Counted from the first letter of the stretch, positions 28,401 to 37,668 are shown. The stretch: DNA of 52,534 bases from Gemmatimonadota bacterium (GCA_028875335.1 JAPPEF010000019.1:1-52534); one strand, 5' to 3'. The notes: a model not told the origin generated them from the sequence alone. Numbers and translations are program-made.

Positions 28401-29060
28401 TTACGTTTCGTCAGTTAGTTTTTGCCGCAGGAGCACCACGGCTTTTTCGATGCGAGCTAGCTCCATGCGTTGCGCTAGAAGGCGAAAGAACAGCAGGAAG
28501 AACGCCGCGCAGCAGATCCACTTGGCGTATTGCATCGTCGGCTCGAGTTCTACATTGCGCGGCGGGTGTAGCTGTTGGTCGGCGGCCCATAGATCGACGG
28601 CGTAGTACACCAAAGGAACGTTGACAAAGGCGAGAATGCCCAGTACAGCACTGATGCGTTGTACTGGGCCGTATCCTCGCACCATTAGGTAGGCCACATA
28701 GATGGTGAAAGTAATCAGCATTGAGGTCAAGCGCGGCTCCCATCGCCAGTAAACCCCCCAGATGGGTTTGGCCCACAAGGGCCCCGTGATCAGCACGATC
28801 AACGCAAAGATCACGCCCAATTCAGCGGAGCATAGCGCTAGGCGATCCCACTTGTCCTCGCGAGTGCGCAGGTACTGTATGCTGCCGACGAATACCAAAA
28901 AAAAGGCCAGAAACGAAGAAAACGCCGCCGGCACGTGAAAATAGAAGATTCGCTGGACGGTTCCCATTTCTTTTTCAGTAGGGACCCACAGAAAAATCGC
29001 GCCCAAGGCGACGAGCATGACCGCGAAAACCAAACAGGAGAATGGGACCGAACGCATCAT
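28401..29060 (-). CDS. ccmC: Heme exporter/lyase CcmC
   Basis: 219 residues with six predicted membrane helices. The heme-handling tryptophan-rich motif reads WGVYWRWEPRLTSML, a WWD domain with Glu where E. coli has Asp. FYFHVPAAF carries the first external His. CcmC loads heme on CcmE. ATGA overlap with ccmB. Confidence 0.95.
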   Translation of the reverse strand: MMRSVPFSCLVFAVMLVALGAIFLWVPTEKEMGTVQRIFYFHVPAAFSSFLAFFLVFVGSIQYLRTREDKWDRLALCSAELGVIFALIVLITGPLWAKPIWGVYWRWEPRLTSMLITFTIYVAYLMVRGYGPVQRISAVLGILAFVNVPLVYYAVDLWAADQQLHPPRNVELEPTMQYAKWICCAAFFLLFFRLLAQRMELARIEKAVVLLRQKLTDET

Positions 29061-29734
29061 TCCTCGATTGCGTATTCAAAGAGCATTAGCGAGAGCACGG
29101 TGAAAACTACCGCGTACACTCCCAACATTTGCAGGTGCGGAAAGAGCTTTTCGCAACAGTCATTGGCCAGCACTAATCCCGTCGCCTCCACGCAGGAAAT
29201 CAACGCCGGCAAGATCATGGGCAAGAGCAAAAGGGGCATCATTAGTTCGCGCAAACGCATGTTGTTCGACAATGCCGCAAAGAGCGTGCCCACCGACGCC
29301 AAACAAGCCGACCCTAGCATGAAGATGGCCAGCAAAGGAACCAAGGATAATCTCAGGGACAGGTTAAAGAAGAGGGCGAAAAAGGGCAAACTCAGAAGTT
29401 CAACCGCTAGGAGAAAAACAAGATTGCCCAGCATTTTACCTAGGTAGATGGAACTGCGGTCCCCCGGTGCTAGCAGTAGCGCGTCGAGCGCGTCGTTGTC
29501 GCGTTCATCGGCAAAAGAGCGGCTCAGACTCAACAAGCTGGCTAAAACGTAGGACGACCAGAGTGTGCCAGGTCCAATCTCGCGCAGAGCGGCCCCGCCT
29601 AGATCGAAGGAAAAGTTGAATACCAGCAACATCAACAGTATAAAGAAGACCATCGGGCTGAGACGCGCCTTAGTGCGCCATTCGGCCTTCAGATCCTTGC
29701 GCAGTATCGCCAGCGCACGCCCTAAAAAGCTCAT
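29057..29734 (-). CDS. ccmB: Heme ABC transporter permease CcmB
   Basis: About 225 residues from ATG 29734, which overlaps the ccmA stop by 4 bp; the longer GTG/ATG options would intrude further into ccmA. The N-terminal cytoplasmic LRKDLKAEWRTK, SRSFADERDNDALDALLLAPGDRS and six hydrophobic segments match CcmB. It works with CcmA to release holo-CcmE from CcmC/D. Confidence 0.94.
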   Translation of the reverse strand: MSFLGRALAILRKDLKAEWRTKARLSPMVFFILLMLLVFNFSFDLGGAALREIGPGTLWSSYVLASLLSLSRSFADERDNDALDALLLAPGDRSSIYLGKMLGNLVFLLAVELLSLPFFALFFNLSLRLSLVPLLAIFMLGSACLASVGTLFAALSNNMRLRELMMPLLLLPMILPALISCVEATGLVLANDCCEKLFPHLQMLGVYAVVFTVLSLMLFEYAIEE

Positions 29735-30471
29735 GAGCCAGCGTCGAGATAAGGTGTGCAAAGCCTGCGCAATTGGTTAGAACCTTCCGTCAGGGCTTGA
29801 TCCAAGCGCGATTGGCCGCGTTCGACCACCAGCAGGCGATCTACTAGGCCATCGGCCTCGTCGAGGCGATGCGTCACCAAGATGTAGGTGCACCCCTCTT
29901 GCCGAAGGCGGAGTACGAGGCGGTGCAATGCAGCGCTGGCACTGGAGTCGAGGCCGGTAAACGGCTCGTCAAGCAAGAGAATAGAGGGGCAATGCAGGAT
30001 GGCACGGGCAATTGCTAGACGCTGCTTCATACCGCGAGAGAACGAACCCACGCGCTGGTCAAGTCGCTCGTGCGTCGCCAATACTGGCGACGGAAAGCAC
30101 AGACCAACAGCCGCTAAGGCCTCATCGAGCCGTTCGTCTGGATTGGCCAATTCATAGAGTTGGGCGAAGAAGCGCAAGTTCTCTCTCGCCGTCAGTTCGT
30201 CGTAGAGCAAGGTCTGGTGCGAAAGCAGGCCGATTTCTGCCCGTGCCTCGGGGATGCGTTGGGGATCGCGACCGTTGACCTTCACTTTCCCCTCCGAAGG
30301 TCGGCAGAGGCCGGCCACCAGCCGCAGCAGGGTGCTCTTACCCGCGCCATTGGCACCAACGAGCAGTACCGCTTGGCCGCGTGGGATGACCAGATCAGTG
30401 GGATGCAAGGCTGTGTGGGTGCCGAAGCGCTTGGCCGCACCTTCCAAGACGATTGCGTCGTCTCCACCCAT
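29731..30471 (-). CDS. ccmA: Heme exporter ATP-binding protein CcmA
   Basis: About 246 residues. ABC ATPase with Walker A GANGAGKSTLLRL, Q-loop LLSHQTLLY, signature FSRGMKQRLAIARAIL, Walker B ILLLDEPFTGLD and the H-loop THRLDEA. The ATG at 30471 overlaps the upstream stop by one base (TGATG); an adjacent GTG at 30474 is also possible. Confidence 0.94.
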   Translation of the reverse strand: MGGDDAIVLEGAAKRFGTHTALHPTDLVIPRGQAVLLVGANGAGKSTLLRLVAGLCRPSEGKVKVNGRDPQRIPEARAEIGLLSHQTLLYDELTARENLRFFAQLYELANPDERLDEALAAVGLCFPSPVLATHERLDQRVGSFSRGMKQRLAIARAILHCPSILLLDEPFTGLDSSASAALHRLVLRLRQEGCTYILVTHRLDEADGLVDRLLVVERGQSRLDQALTEGSNQLRRLCTPYLDAGS

Positions 30472-31544
30472 CACACTTCAAGCGCTTGAGTCAGGGCAAC
30501 AGCTTCGCGCATCAGATGCGCCCGCTGGTCCATGTAACGCGGATCTTCGGGCCGACCGACAAAAGAATCGTCGAGCCGAGCGATTTCCTCAATGAGATGC
30601 TGCCGCCGCTCCTGTGCGCGGGCGCGATCAGTGCCTAGGTGTTGACGGCTCAATGCTAGCGCGACACCTCCGGCGACGAAGGCACCCGCCAGCGCAGCCC
30701 ATTTGAGCGACCAACGCAGCGAGAGGGCAAGGGGTAAGGGAATCGTCACCCGCTGGTTTGGCTGTAAGTTTTCTAGGACAATTTTTTGGTACCGACGGCC
30801 GTGCTGTTCGATAATACCTAGGTCGATAAAGGGTGGTTCGATGTCCATAGAAGGGGGATCGAGAAAAACCTCCAAGCGGTCGGTAGGATAGACCACCTGA
30901 TGCACATAGGGACTGGCGAATTCGCGTGCGTCGAGGTTAAAAGAAAAACTCCGCTGCGAGCGGCCCGGAGGCAGAGGTTGGTTGTCGAAGAAACGGTCTT
31001 CTCCAGCTTGGTGGAGAAGACCCGAGTGGCTTTGGAGGTTGAACAGGCCCATTGGCAAGGCCAATTCGGTCACCCGACGCTCACGCCCATCGCCGCTGCC
31101 TGAGTACGTGCGCTCTAGAGCGTTGTGAACTTGCAGGAGTTGGATACACTCGATTGCGTTCTCACGAAAAGAAAAAAAGAGATGATGAGTACCGATTCGG
31201 ATTCCGGAGGGGTCATTGGTTTTTTCGTACACCTCGAGGATGACCTGTTGTTGCGCCCCAGCCTCAAGGGTCGAAGAGAAGTAGGGGATGCCGTCGTAGT
31301 AGGCGGCCAGCCCGAAGTGGAGTCCGCTCTGTAGGAAGGGGCCGGCAAAAGAGAAGCGCCCGTCGGCGTCGGTTTCCTTGCGCAGCATCTCGAGTATCTG
31401 TCCGTCTTGGTGGACGTAGAAAGCCACGGGAATGCCCGGGATCCGCGCTTGAGTGAAAGGGTTTAGTACATAACCGTTGATCGCCGTGCCCCACAGATCG
31501 GAAGCGCAAAGGACGATTGCGGCGCAAAGCAAGCGCAGGATCAT
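30471..31544 (-). CDS. Membrane protein with carboxypeptidase-regulatory-like domain in the ccm operon
   Basis: 357 residues. Signal peptide (about 1-19), then a beta-sandwich carboxypeptidase-regulatory-like segment (INGYVLNPFTQARIPGIPVAFYVHQDG... KETDADGRFSFAG), a second beta-rich part, and a C-terminal transmembrane helix (WAALAGAFVAGGVALAL) with a charged cytoplasmic tail. Not a standard Ccm protein. Its position between the CcmI-like gene and ccmA, with overlapping or 3-bp junctions, suggests a periplasmic accessory role in cytochrome c maturation or in the cytochromes made. Function not established. Confidence 0.7.
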   Translation of the reverse strand: MILRLLCAAIVLCASDLWGTAINGYVLNPFTQARIPGIPVAFYVHQDGQILEMLRKETDADGRFSFAGPFLQSGLHFGLAAYYDGIPYFSSTLEAGAQQQVILEVYEKTNDPSGIRIGTHHLFFSFRENAIECIQLLQVHNALERTYSGSGDGRERRVTELALPMGLFNLQSHSGLLHQAGEDRFFDNQPLPPGRSQRSFSFNLDAREFASPYVHQVVYPTDRLEVFLDPPSMDIEPPFIDLGIIEQHGRRYQKIVLENLQPNQRVTIPLPLALSLRWSLKWAALAGAFVAGGVALALSRQHLGTDRARAQERRQHLIEEIARLDDSFVGRPEDPRYMDQRAHLMREAVALTQALEV

Positions 31545-31547
31545 GGT

Positions 31548-31985
31548 TCAGCTAGATTCCACTAGGGAGGCCCCGCATTGCGGACAGAACAAATCGCCCT
31601 CGCGGCGCAGAGCCCCACAGCTATGGCAACGAGAAGCGGCGGTCTTTTGGCGCAGAGCCGCGACCTCTTTCTCTATGCGTCGTTCGAATTGATCGCTGCT
31701 CGCGCCGTTGAGCCGATCCAATTCGCCGATAGTCGCCAGCGTCTCGGCCTCCAGTTCGGCGAAAAGGCGCTGAAAATCCTCTGCGGACACTTTGCCGAGC
31801 TCGCGGTCAAGTTCCAGCTCGACGATCTCGCCCAAAAGCTGCTCCTTGCGCTCAAAAAGCTGCCGCGTCGGCCCACTCGCCGCGCTCGTTCGCCCGCTCG
31901 TTAGGAGGGGGCGTCCCAGATAGAGCAATAGCCCCAACAGTAGAGCGACTGAACACAATATGGGTAAGAGTCCTATCCCGTTCAT
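31548..31985 (-). CDS. Membrane-anchored zinc-ribbon protein (CcmI-like position)
   Basis: 145 residues. One N-terminal transmembrane helix (LLPILCSVALLLGLLLYLG), a helical middle (RKEQLLGEIVELELDRELGKVSAEDFQRLFAELEAE) similar to the membrane-proximal part of CcmI-type proteins, and a C-terminal zinc ribbon with cysteines 120, 123, 134 and 137 (CHSCG...CPQCG). It lies between ccmFH and the accessory gene. It may be a cytoplasmic-facing scaffold; no direct evidence. Confidence 0.75.
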   Translation of the reverse strand: MNGIGLLPILCSVALLLGLLLYLGRPLLTSGRTSAASGPTRQLFERKEQLLGEIVELELDRELGKVSAEDFQRLFAELEAETLATIGELDRLNGASSDQFERRIEKEVAALRQKTAASRCHSCGALRREGDLFCPQCGASLVESS

Positions 31986-32027
31986 TATAATATTAGGCTC
32001 TCACAGGCCCGCGTCGGTTCGGCCGAA

Positions 32028-34484
32028 CTAGCCATCGTCGTAGTGATCCAATTCGCGTCTCAGGCGATCCGCGTCTTGGCTGCGGTCGGCTGGAGAGGGC
32101 TTGGATTGTAGAGGTGCTTGGCCTTGGTCCTTCCAGCGAACTAGCAGGGTGCGTACTAAGGCGACGCCGAACAAAAGAGCCAAAAAGGGAGCAACCCAAG
32201 CTAGCAAGTTAAAGCCCTCCTGCGGCGGAGTAGCTAAGGCCATCAGGCCAAAACGCGCTACATAGCCATCGATGATCTGCTGCCGAGTTTGGCCTTGGTC
32301 TAGGGCTAAGCCAATCGCCTCGCGCTCGGGGACCGCGAAGTCGGTACAAAGGCAGGTGGCTAAGGATTCCCGAGGGCAATTACCGCAGAGACAGACCAAT
32401 TCTTCAGCCACGGCCTTGATTTCCGCCGTTGTTGCCGCCCCTACCGGCGAGAAGCCCAGCACCAACGCAGCGAGTACAGACACGTACGTGCGAGACTTTT
32501 GTGCGATGGCTGCTCCAAGTGCGGTCTCGCGATCCATCCGCGCCAGCCGCCGGTCTCGCGGCGTAGGCCACATCGCCCACAGGGCACCGATCACTAGAAC
32601 GACAGCACCAAGCCACACGAAGTTGATTAACGGGTTGATATAGACTTGGAATTTGGCGCTCTGGTCTTCGGCAGCCCCCACCAGAATTACATAGAAGTCC
32701 TCGCGCCATGTCGAGTAAATGGAAACTTCAGTAGTACCTTGGTCAAAAGTTGGGTAGTAGCGCCGCTCCGGCAGCAGCGTGCCGAGGAATTGATCGCCGC
32801 GGTGCAGGGCCAAGGCCGCGGCAGTAGTGCTGTGGTTGGCGTTTTCGGCGAAGGCCAGCGACGCGAAGGTAAGCTGGTATTCGCCGACTTGACGCGAAGC
32901 CCCCCGGTCGAGGACGATTTCGGCTTCTTGGGTAAAAGCTTTGCCGGTAAAGCCAGCAAAGAGCAATACCAGCCCAAGGTGGGTCAAATACCCGCCGTAA
33001 CGCCGTCGGTTCTTGGCGCAGAGGCGATACAACGCCACTGGATAGGGCTCGTTCGTACTGTGCATTCGCGCCCGCGCTCCGGCGTGGAACTCGGAAGTGA
33101 GCGCGACGAGAACGAAGACGCACAGTCCGAATGACAGCACGACATAGGGGTCGCGCACACCGAGCGCCAAAAAAACTCCGCAAGAAAGTGCTCCCGCCGT
33201 CACCGGACGGATGAAATTCTTGCGTAGACTCTCGCGAGAGGTGCGGCGCCAAGCGAAGAGCGGACCAGCACCCGTCAACAACAGGAGTACTAGGCCGATG
33301 GGAATCGTGACTTGGTTGAAAAAAGGGGCCCCAACCGTGATTTGCTCGTTGGTCAAGGCTTCGGAGACCAGTGGGAAGACCGTGCCCCAGAACACGGCGA
33401 AGAGCATCCCCAAGAGAACCCAGTTGTTGAGCAAGAAAGCCGTCTCGCGCGAGGCAAAAGATTCCAAGCGATTCTCGGCCTTGAGCAGGGGCAGCCGCAG
33501 CCACAAGAGCCCAAAAGAAAGAATCAATGTCAAGACTAGAAACGTGCCAAAGAAAGGGCCGATATTAGACTGGGCAAAGGCGTGCACCGAGGAGATGATG
33601 CCACTGCGGGTCATAAAGGTGCCGAAGAGGCACAGCGCGTACGTGAGGATCGCCAGTGCCACATTCCATACTTTGAGCATGCCCTTGCGCTCTTGAATCA
33701 TAATTGAGTGCAGAAAAGCGGTGGCGATCAGCCAAGGCATCAGCGAAGAATTCTCCACCGGATCCCAACCCCAATATCCACCCCACCCCAGTTCGACATA
33801 GGCCCATTTGCCGCCTAGCAGAAGACCGAAGCCGAGAAAGGTCCAAGGGATGAGCATCCAGCGGCGCGACGCGCGGAGCCAAGTTGCGTCCAACTTGCCG
33901 GTCAAGAGCGCGGCGATGGCAAAGGCAAAGGGTACGACCATGCCCACCATCCCCAAGTAAAGCATCGGAGGATGAATGGCCATAACGGGGTGTTGTAGAA
34001 TCGGATTGAGCCCGCGGCCGTCCTCTGGCGTGAAGGGCAGGCGCTGGAACGGGTCAGCGGCAAATAGATGCACAATGCAAAAGAAGAAGCTGGTAAGGGA
34101 CAGGGTCGCTATTGCATAGGGCATCAATTCGCGATAGCGCTGGCGGTAGAGTGCCGCCAATCCCGCCGAGTAGATGGATAGGATCCAGCCCCAAAACAAC
34201 AGCGAGCCGTTCTGCCCACCCCACAGAGATGTTATTAAATAGAACAAAGGCATGGCGCGGTTGCTGTTTTCGGCCACGTACTCGACTTGGAAGTCGTGGG
34301 AGAGGAGCGCGTGCCACAGCGCGAGAACTGCCAGCGTCAGCAGGGCACAGGTCGCCAAGACTCCATTTTCGCCCGAGCGGACCAGACCCAAGTGGCCACG
34401 CCTCGCCCCGAGAGCCGACGCCAGAGCTCCATAGCCGGACGCTAGGAGCGCGAGGCACAAGGCAAAATAGCCGATATCAACCAT
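32028..34484 (-). CDS. ccmF: CcmF-CcmH fusion: cytochrome c heme lyase with thiol-reductase domain
   Basis: 818 residues. Residues 1 to about 645 are CcmF, a polytopic heme lyase with the WWD motif GGYWGWDPVENSSLMPW and a large periplasmic loop before the last helix. From about 665 there is a second membrane/signal-like segment (VSVLAALVLGFSPVGA). A CcmH/CcmL domain follows with EELVCLCGNCPRESLATCLC (cysteines 698, 700, 703, 711, 713), the GYVARFG motif and LLAWVAPFLALLFG. No stop or frameshift separates the parts. CcmF and CcmH work together in ligating heme to apocytochrome CXXCH, so the fusion makes functional sense. Confidence 0.93.
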   Translation of the reverse strand: MVDIGYFALCLALLASGYGALASALGARRGHLGLVRSGENGVLATCALLTLAVLALWHALLSHDFQVEYVAENSNRAMPLFYLITSLWGGQNGSLLFWGWILSIYSAGLAALYRQRYRELMPYAIATLSLTSFFFCIVHLFAADPFQRLPFTPEDGRGLNPILQHPVMAIHPPMLYLGMVGMVVPFAFAIAALLTGKLDATWLRASRRWMLIPWTFLGFGLLLGGKWAYVELGWGGYWGWDPVENSSLMPWLIATAFLHSIMIQERKGMLKVWNVALAILTYALCLFGTFMTRSGIISSVHAFAQSNIGPFFGTFLVLTLILSFGLLWLRLPLLKAENRLESFASRETAFLLNNWVLLGMLFAVFWGTVFPLVSEALTNEQITVGAPFFNQVTIPIGLVLLLLTGAGPLFAWRRTSRESLRKNFIRPVTAGALSCGVFLALGVRDPYVVLSFGLCVFVLVALTSEFHAGARARMHSTNEPYPVALYRLCAKNRRRYGGYLTHLGLVLLFAGFTGKAFTQEAEIVLDRGASRQVGEYQLTFASLAFAENANHSTTAAALALHRGDQFLGTLLPERRYYPTFDQGTTEVSIYSTWREDFYVILVGAAEDQSAKFQVYINPLINFVWLGAVVLVIGALWAMWPTPRDRRLARMDRETALGAAIAQKSRTYVSVLAALVLGFSPVGAATTAEIKAVAEELVCLCGNCPRESLATCLCTDFAVPEREAIGLALDQGQTRQQIIDGYVARFGLMALATPPQEGFNLLAWVAPFLALLFGVALVRTLLVRWKDQGQAPLQSKPSPADRSQDADRLRRELDHYDDG

Positions 34485-34516
34485 ACAATGTCGGGAAAAG
34501 CCAAAAGTGCTGCGGG

Positions 34517-34951
34517 CTAGCCGCTTGGGCTATTCATCGCCTGCACATGGCCCTCGTAGCTTTGTCCCTCGTATTTGGAGGGGCATTTGGCAAAGACGAT
34601 CTCAGCGTCAAAAATCCGGTCGGCTGGCTGGTATTCGCCTTCGAGAACTACCAGTGCTTCGTCTTTGAAGGTATCGGGCAGCACGGTGTGTCCGATGTAG
34701 CGCACCCTCAGGGTGTGTTGTCCGTCGGTGATCACAAATTCGGGCCGCGAGCGATACCGATCCCACTCAATCGAACCGGGCACTACCGTGCCACCGCCTA
34801 GCTGGATGCGCTGGCCGTCGTCTGTAGCTCCCTCCATAAGAGTTTGCAGGGTCATGTGAGTCGCCGTCGACTGTTGGACGCCAGCGACAAAAAGGTAGAT
34901 AAGACCCGCGGCAATGACTAGGGAGCCAAGGGTGAATTTGTGCCGTCTCAT
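34517..34951 (-). CDS. ccmE: Heme chaperone CcmE (Cys-type)
   Basis: 144 residues from ATG 34951. An N-terminal membrane anchor (FTLGSLVIAAGLIYLFVAG) is followed by a beta-barrel (OB-fold) domain with VVPGSIEW and VRYIGHTVLPDTFKD. Where E. coli has the heme-binding His130 (HxxxY), this protein has CPSKY (C123-x3-Y127). Cys-type CcmE proteins are known from some other lineages, for example Desulfovibrio and archaea. It is the first gene of the ccm cluster, downstream of the M24 peptidase by 65 bp. Confidence 0.93.
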   Translation of the reverse strand: MRRHKFTLGSLVIAAGLIYLFVAGVQQSTATHMTLQTLMEGATDDGQRIQLGGGTVVPGSIEWDRYRSRPEFVITDGQHTLRVRYIGHTVLPDTFKDEALVVLEGEYQPADRIFDAEIVFAKCPSKYEGQSYEGHVQAMNSPSG

Positions 34952-35016
34952 AAGAGTAAATCTGCTCAATTTCCCTTTCTTGTCAACGAGTACCCCGTTG
35001 GCGGAAAGGGCCGCGT

Positions 35017-36156
35017 TCACACTTCGAGCACCTTGGGCAGGCTGGATAGGTTTTCGTAGCCGCCTTCGCAAACGACGACCGTATCTTCAATCCGCACACC
35101 CCCCAAGCCTCGGTAGTAGAGCCCCGGCTCCATCGTCACGACGTGCCCTGATTCGAGCACGTCGCCGTGCGGGCCGATCCTCGGCCCCTCGTGGATCTCC
35201 AGACCTAGCCCATGCCCCGTGCTGTGGATGTAGCCCTGCATATAGCCGTCTTGCTCTCCTGTCTCGTAGCCAGCGTCGTTGAAGAATCGTTGGATTGATT
35301 CGTGAATAAGGTGGCCTTCGGCACCCGGACGGATGTGGTCCAAGCCCAATTGTTGAGCCTCCAGCACGGTTTCGTATAGATGCTGCATCGGCTTGGAGGC
35401 CTGTCCCTTGCAGACGGTCCGCGTCAGATCTCCGTAGTACCCGCTCGCCTCGTCGCGCGGAAAAATGTCGATAATGATGGTCTCACTGGCGCGCAAAGGC
35501 CCAAAGCCCACTTGGTGTGGATCGCAGCCTTGGTCGCCGCCGGCGATGATGGTGTGTTCGCCAATACTGTCGCAGTCCATTAGCGTCTGATGCACCATGC
35601 GCCGCAATCGCTCTGAAGTGAGTACATCGCCGTTGAGGAAGAGCACGTCATCTCGAACTTCGGCTGCGCGTAGCCCCTCAATCGCGGTTTCCATGCCCGC
35701 TTCGGCGGCCCGCATCGCCCGGCGCATGCCCTCGATTTCTTCGGCGTCTTTGATTTTGCGCTGGGGAAAGAGTGGCTCGGCCGCAATGACGAGCTTGATG
35801 CCCTCCCCCCGCAGAAAATCAGCCGTACCAAGGGGAAAATCAGCAGGCACTTGCAGCTTCTCCAAGCCGAGGGCGCGCAAAAGTTCCGACAAGACGGCGT
35901 TGCTATTGGGCCGCTTCTGGCTTCTTTCCTTAGCTCGCTTCTCGTACTGGGCATAAGGCAATACTCGGTTGACGCAAGCTTGGTCGCGCGCGCGGTCGAT
36001 CTCGAGGTTGTGGGCGAGCATGAGTTTTTCGCTGGGGGTCCACAAAAAGACGAAGGGGTCGGGGGCGCGAAAACGGGTGGCGTAGAACAGATTGGCGCAG
36101 CGTTCGCTGCTGCCAACCATCAGCAGGGCATCGGCACCTTGTAAGTCGGGCGTCAT
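35017..36156 (-). CDS. M24 family metallopeptidase (Xaa-Pro aminopeptidase-like)
   Basis: 379 residues. N-terminal creatinase-like domain to about residue 150, then the pita-bread catalytic domain. The five metal ligands can be read in order: IIDIFPRD, YYGDLTRT, HSTGHGLG, TMEPGLYY and GVRIEDT. It probably removes N-terminal residues before proline from peptides in the cytoplasm. Three bp after the HtrA gene, so likely cotranscribed. Confidence 0.93.
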   Translation of the reverse strand: MTPDLQGADALLMVGSSERCANLFYATRFRAPDPFVFLWTPSEKLMLAHNLEIDRARDQACVNRVLPYAQYEKRAKERSQKRPNSNAVLSELLRALGLEKLQVPADFPLGTADFLRGEGIKLVIAAEPLFPQRKIKDAEEIEGMRRAMRAAEAGMETAIEGLRAAEVRDDVLFLNGDVLTSERLRRMVHQTLMDCDSIGEHTIIAGGDQGCDPHQVGFGPLRASETIIIDIFPRDEASGYYGDLTRTVCKGQASKPMQHLYETVLEAQQLGLDHIRPGAEGHLIHESIQRFFNDAGYETGEQDGYMQGYIHSTGHGLGLEIHEGPRIGPHGDVLESGHVVTMEPGLYYRGLGGVRIEDTVVVCEGGYENLSSLPKVLEV

Positions 36157-36159
36157 GGT

Positions 36160-37668
36160 TTACTCCGGGATCTTCAGCGTCCGGACATTGATTCCGGTCT
36201 CGGGCCGCCAAAACCAAAACAACGCAGACTGTCCCTCTTCCAGCCCGGAAACAAAGCGCACAAATTGCTCTAGTGAGGTAATGCGTTCTTGATCCACCTC
36301 GGTAATTACATCGCGCACTTGAATCCCTTTGTCCGCGGCCAGCCCCTCCGGATCTACTTCAACTACCACCACCGGCTCCTCGCCTTGTTCAAATCCCAGT
36401 TCAGCCGCCAACTCGCCGACAAATCCCAACTCAGTGGCCAACTCGGCGGGCAGGGATTCAACCGAGAACCCTAGCTGTGCCATCCGCTGATGACCTTCGG
36501 AAAGGAGTCGGTCGTCTTCGCGCTCGCCGAGCACCACAGCAACGTGGCGGACTTGATTCTGGCGCATGATTTGCAGGTTGATCGTCTCGCCTGGGTCGCG
36601 GCCGTAGATCAGCGTCTGCAGGTCGTTGAAGTGATTCACCTCGATGCCATCGAGCGACAGTACGACGTCCCCGACGAGTAGGCCACCGCGCTCGGCGGGG
36701 CTGTTGGGCTGCACTTGTTTGAGGTAAACGCCCCGTGGCCATTCCATGTTGAGGCCGTGCTTGCGGATTAGCTCTTGAGTCATCTCAGATTCCATGGTCA
36801 CGCCCAAATGGCCGCGTACGATCCGTCCGTGGACTAGCAGATCATCTACCACTTCGCGCGCTAGATTGATCGGCACGGCCAGCCCGTAGCCGATGTAGTA
36901 ACCAGTGCGCGTTGAAATGGCCGTGTTGATCCCTACGACTCTGCCCTGTAGGTCGAGTAGGGGGCCGCCGGAGTTGCCGGGATTAATCACGGCATTAGTC
37001 TGAATGAAACTCTCGATGGCGTAGCGACTTTCTTCGTTGTGGTTGAAAATACCTGCTTGGCGCCCTAGGGCGCTGACGATGCCGTGCGTCAGCGTTGAAC
37101 CCATGCCCAAGGGATGGCCAATGGCCAGGACCCAGTCGCCGATTTGCAAAAGGTCTGAATCGGTCAACTGAACCGTAGGCAATCCCTGCGCTTCAACCTT
37201 GAGCAGGGCGATGTCAATCAGCGAATCGAAGCCGATGACCCTAGCCCGATAGGTGCGTCGGTCAGAGAGGGTGACTTGGATGGAGTCGGCTTCGGCAACG
37301 ACGTGGTAATTGCTCAGAATGTAGCCGTCGTCGCTGATGATGGTACCCGAGCCCATGCCGCGAAAATCTTCAGGGATGCCGCGAAAATCTTCGGGAATTT
37401 CCGGGTGGAAGGGAGGCAATGCACGCTTTCGCCACGTTCGGGTCGTCGCCGCGATTAAAACCACAGCCGGACGCACTTGTTCGTAGGCTTGGCGGAAAGC
37501 CCGGCTGAGGTCCGCTAGTGGCTGAGTGCTCTCCACTGGCACTTGCGCCCCGGCCGGGCGCGTGCCCACGAGCAACGCGGCAATAAAGGCGATGCCCACC
37601 CACGGGCGACAAATGCTGGACAAGGGAGAGGGGTTGTCGCGCCTGACGGCGCGGAGAAGGCGCTTCAT
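36160..37668 (-). CDS. HtrA/DegP-like periplasmic serine protease with two PDZ domains
   Basis: 502 residues. Signal peptide (about 1-41, ending AGAQ). Trypsin-like domain with the triad H122 (SNYHVV), D152 (IDIALLKV) and S233 (GNSGGPLL), then PDZ1 (GVYLKQVQPNSPAERGGLLVGDVVLS) and PDZ2 (VDPEGLAADKGIQVRDVITEVD). A 21-bp direct duplication (37357-37377, 37378-37398) encodes IPEDFRG twice just before the protease core. A quality-control protease for the envelope. Its ATG overlaps the sigma54 activator stop by 4 bp. Confidence 0.94.
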   Translation of the reverse strand: MKRLLRAVRRDNPSPLSSICRPWVGIAFIAALLVGTRPAGAQVPVESTQPLADLSRAFRQAYEQVRPAVVLIAATTRTWRKRALPPFHPEIPEDFRGIPEDFRGMGSGTIISDDGYILSNYHVVAEADSIQVTLSDRRTYRARVIGFDSLIDIALLKVEAQGLPTVQLTDSDLLQIGDWVLAIGHPLGMGSTLTHGIVSALGRQAGIFNHNEESRYAIESFIQTNAVINPGNSGGPLLDLQGRVVGINTAISTRTGYYIGYGLAVPINLAREVVDDLLVHGRIVRGHLGVTMESEMTQELIRKHGLNMEWPRGVYLKQVQPNSPAERGGLLVGDVVLSLDGIEVNHFNDLQTLIYGRDPGETINLQIMRQNQVRHVAVVLGEREDDRLLSEGHQRMAQLGFSVESLPAELATELGFVGELAAELGFEQGEEPVVVVEVDPEGLAADKGIQVRDVITEVDQERITSLEQFVRFVSGLEEGQSALFWFWRPETGINVRTLKIPE

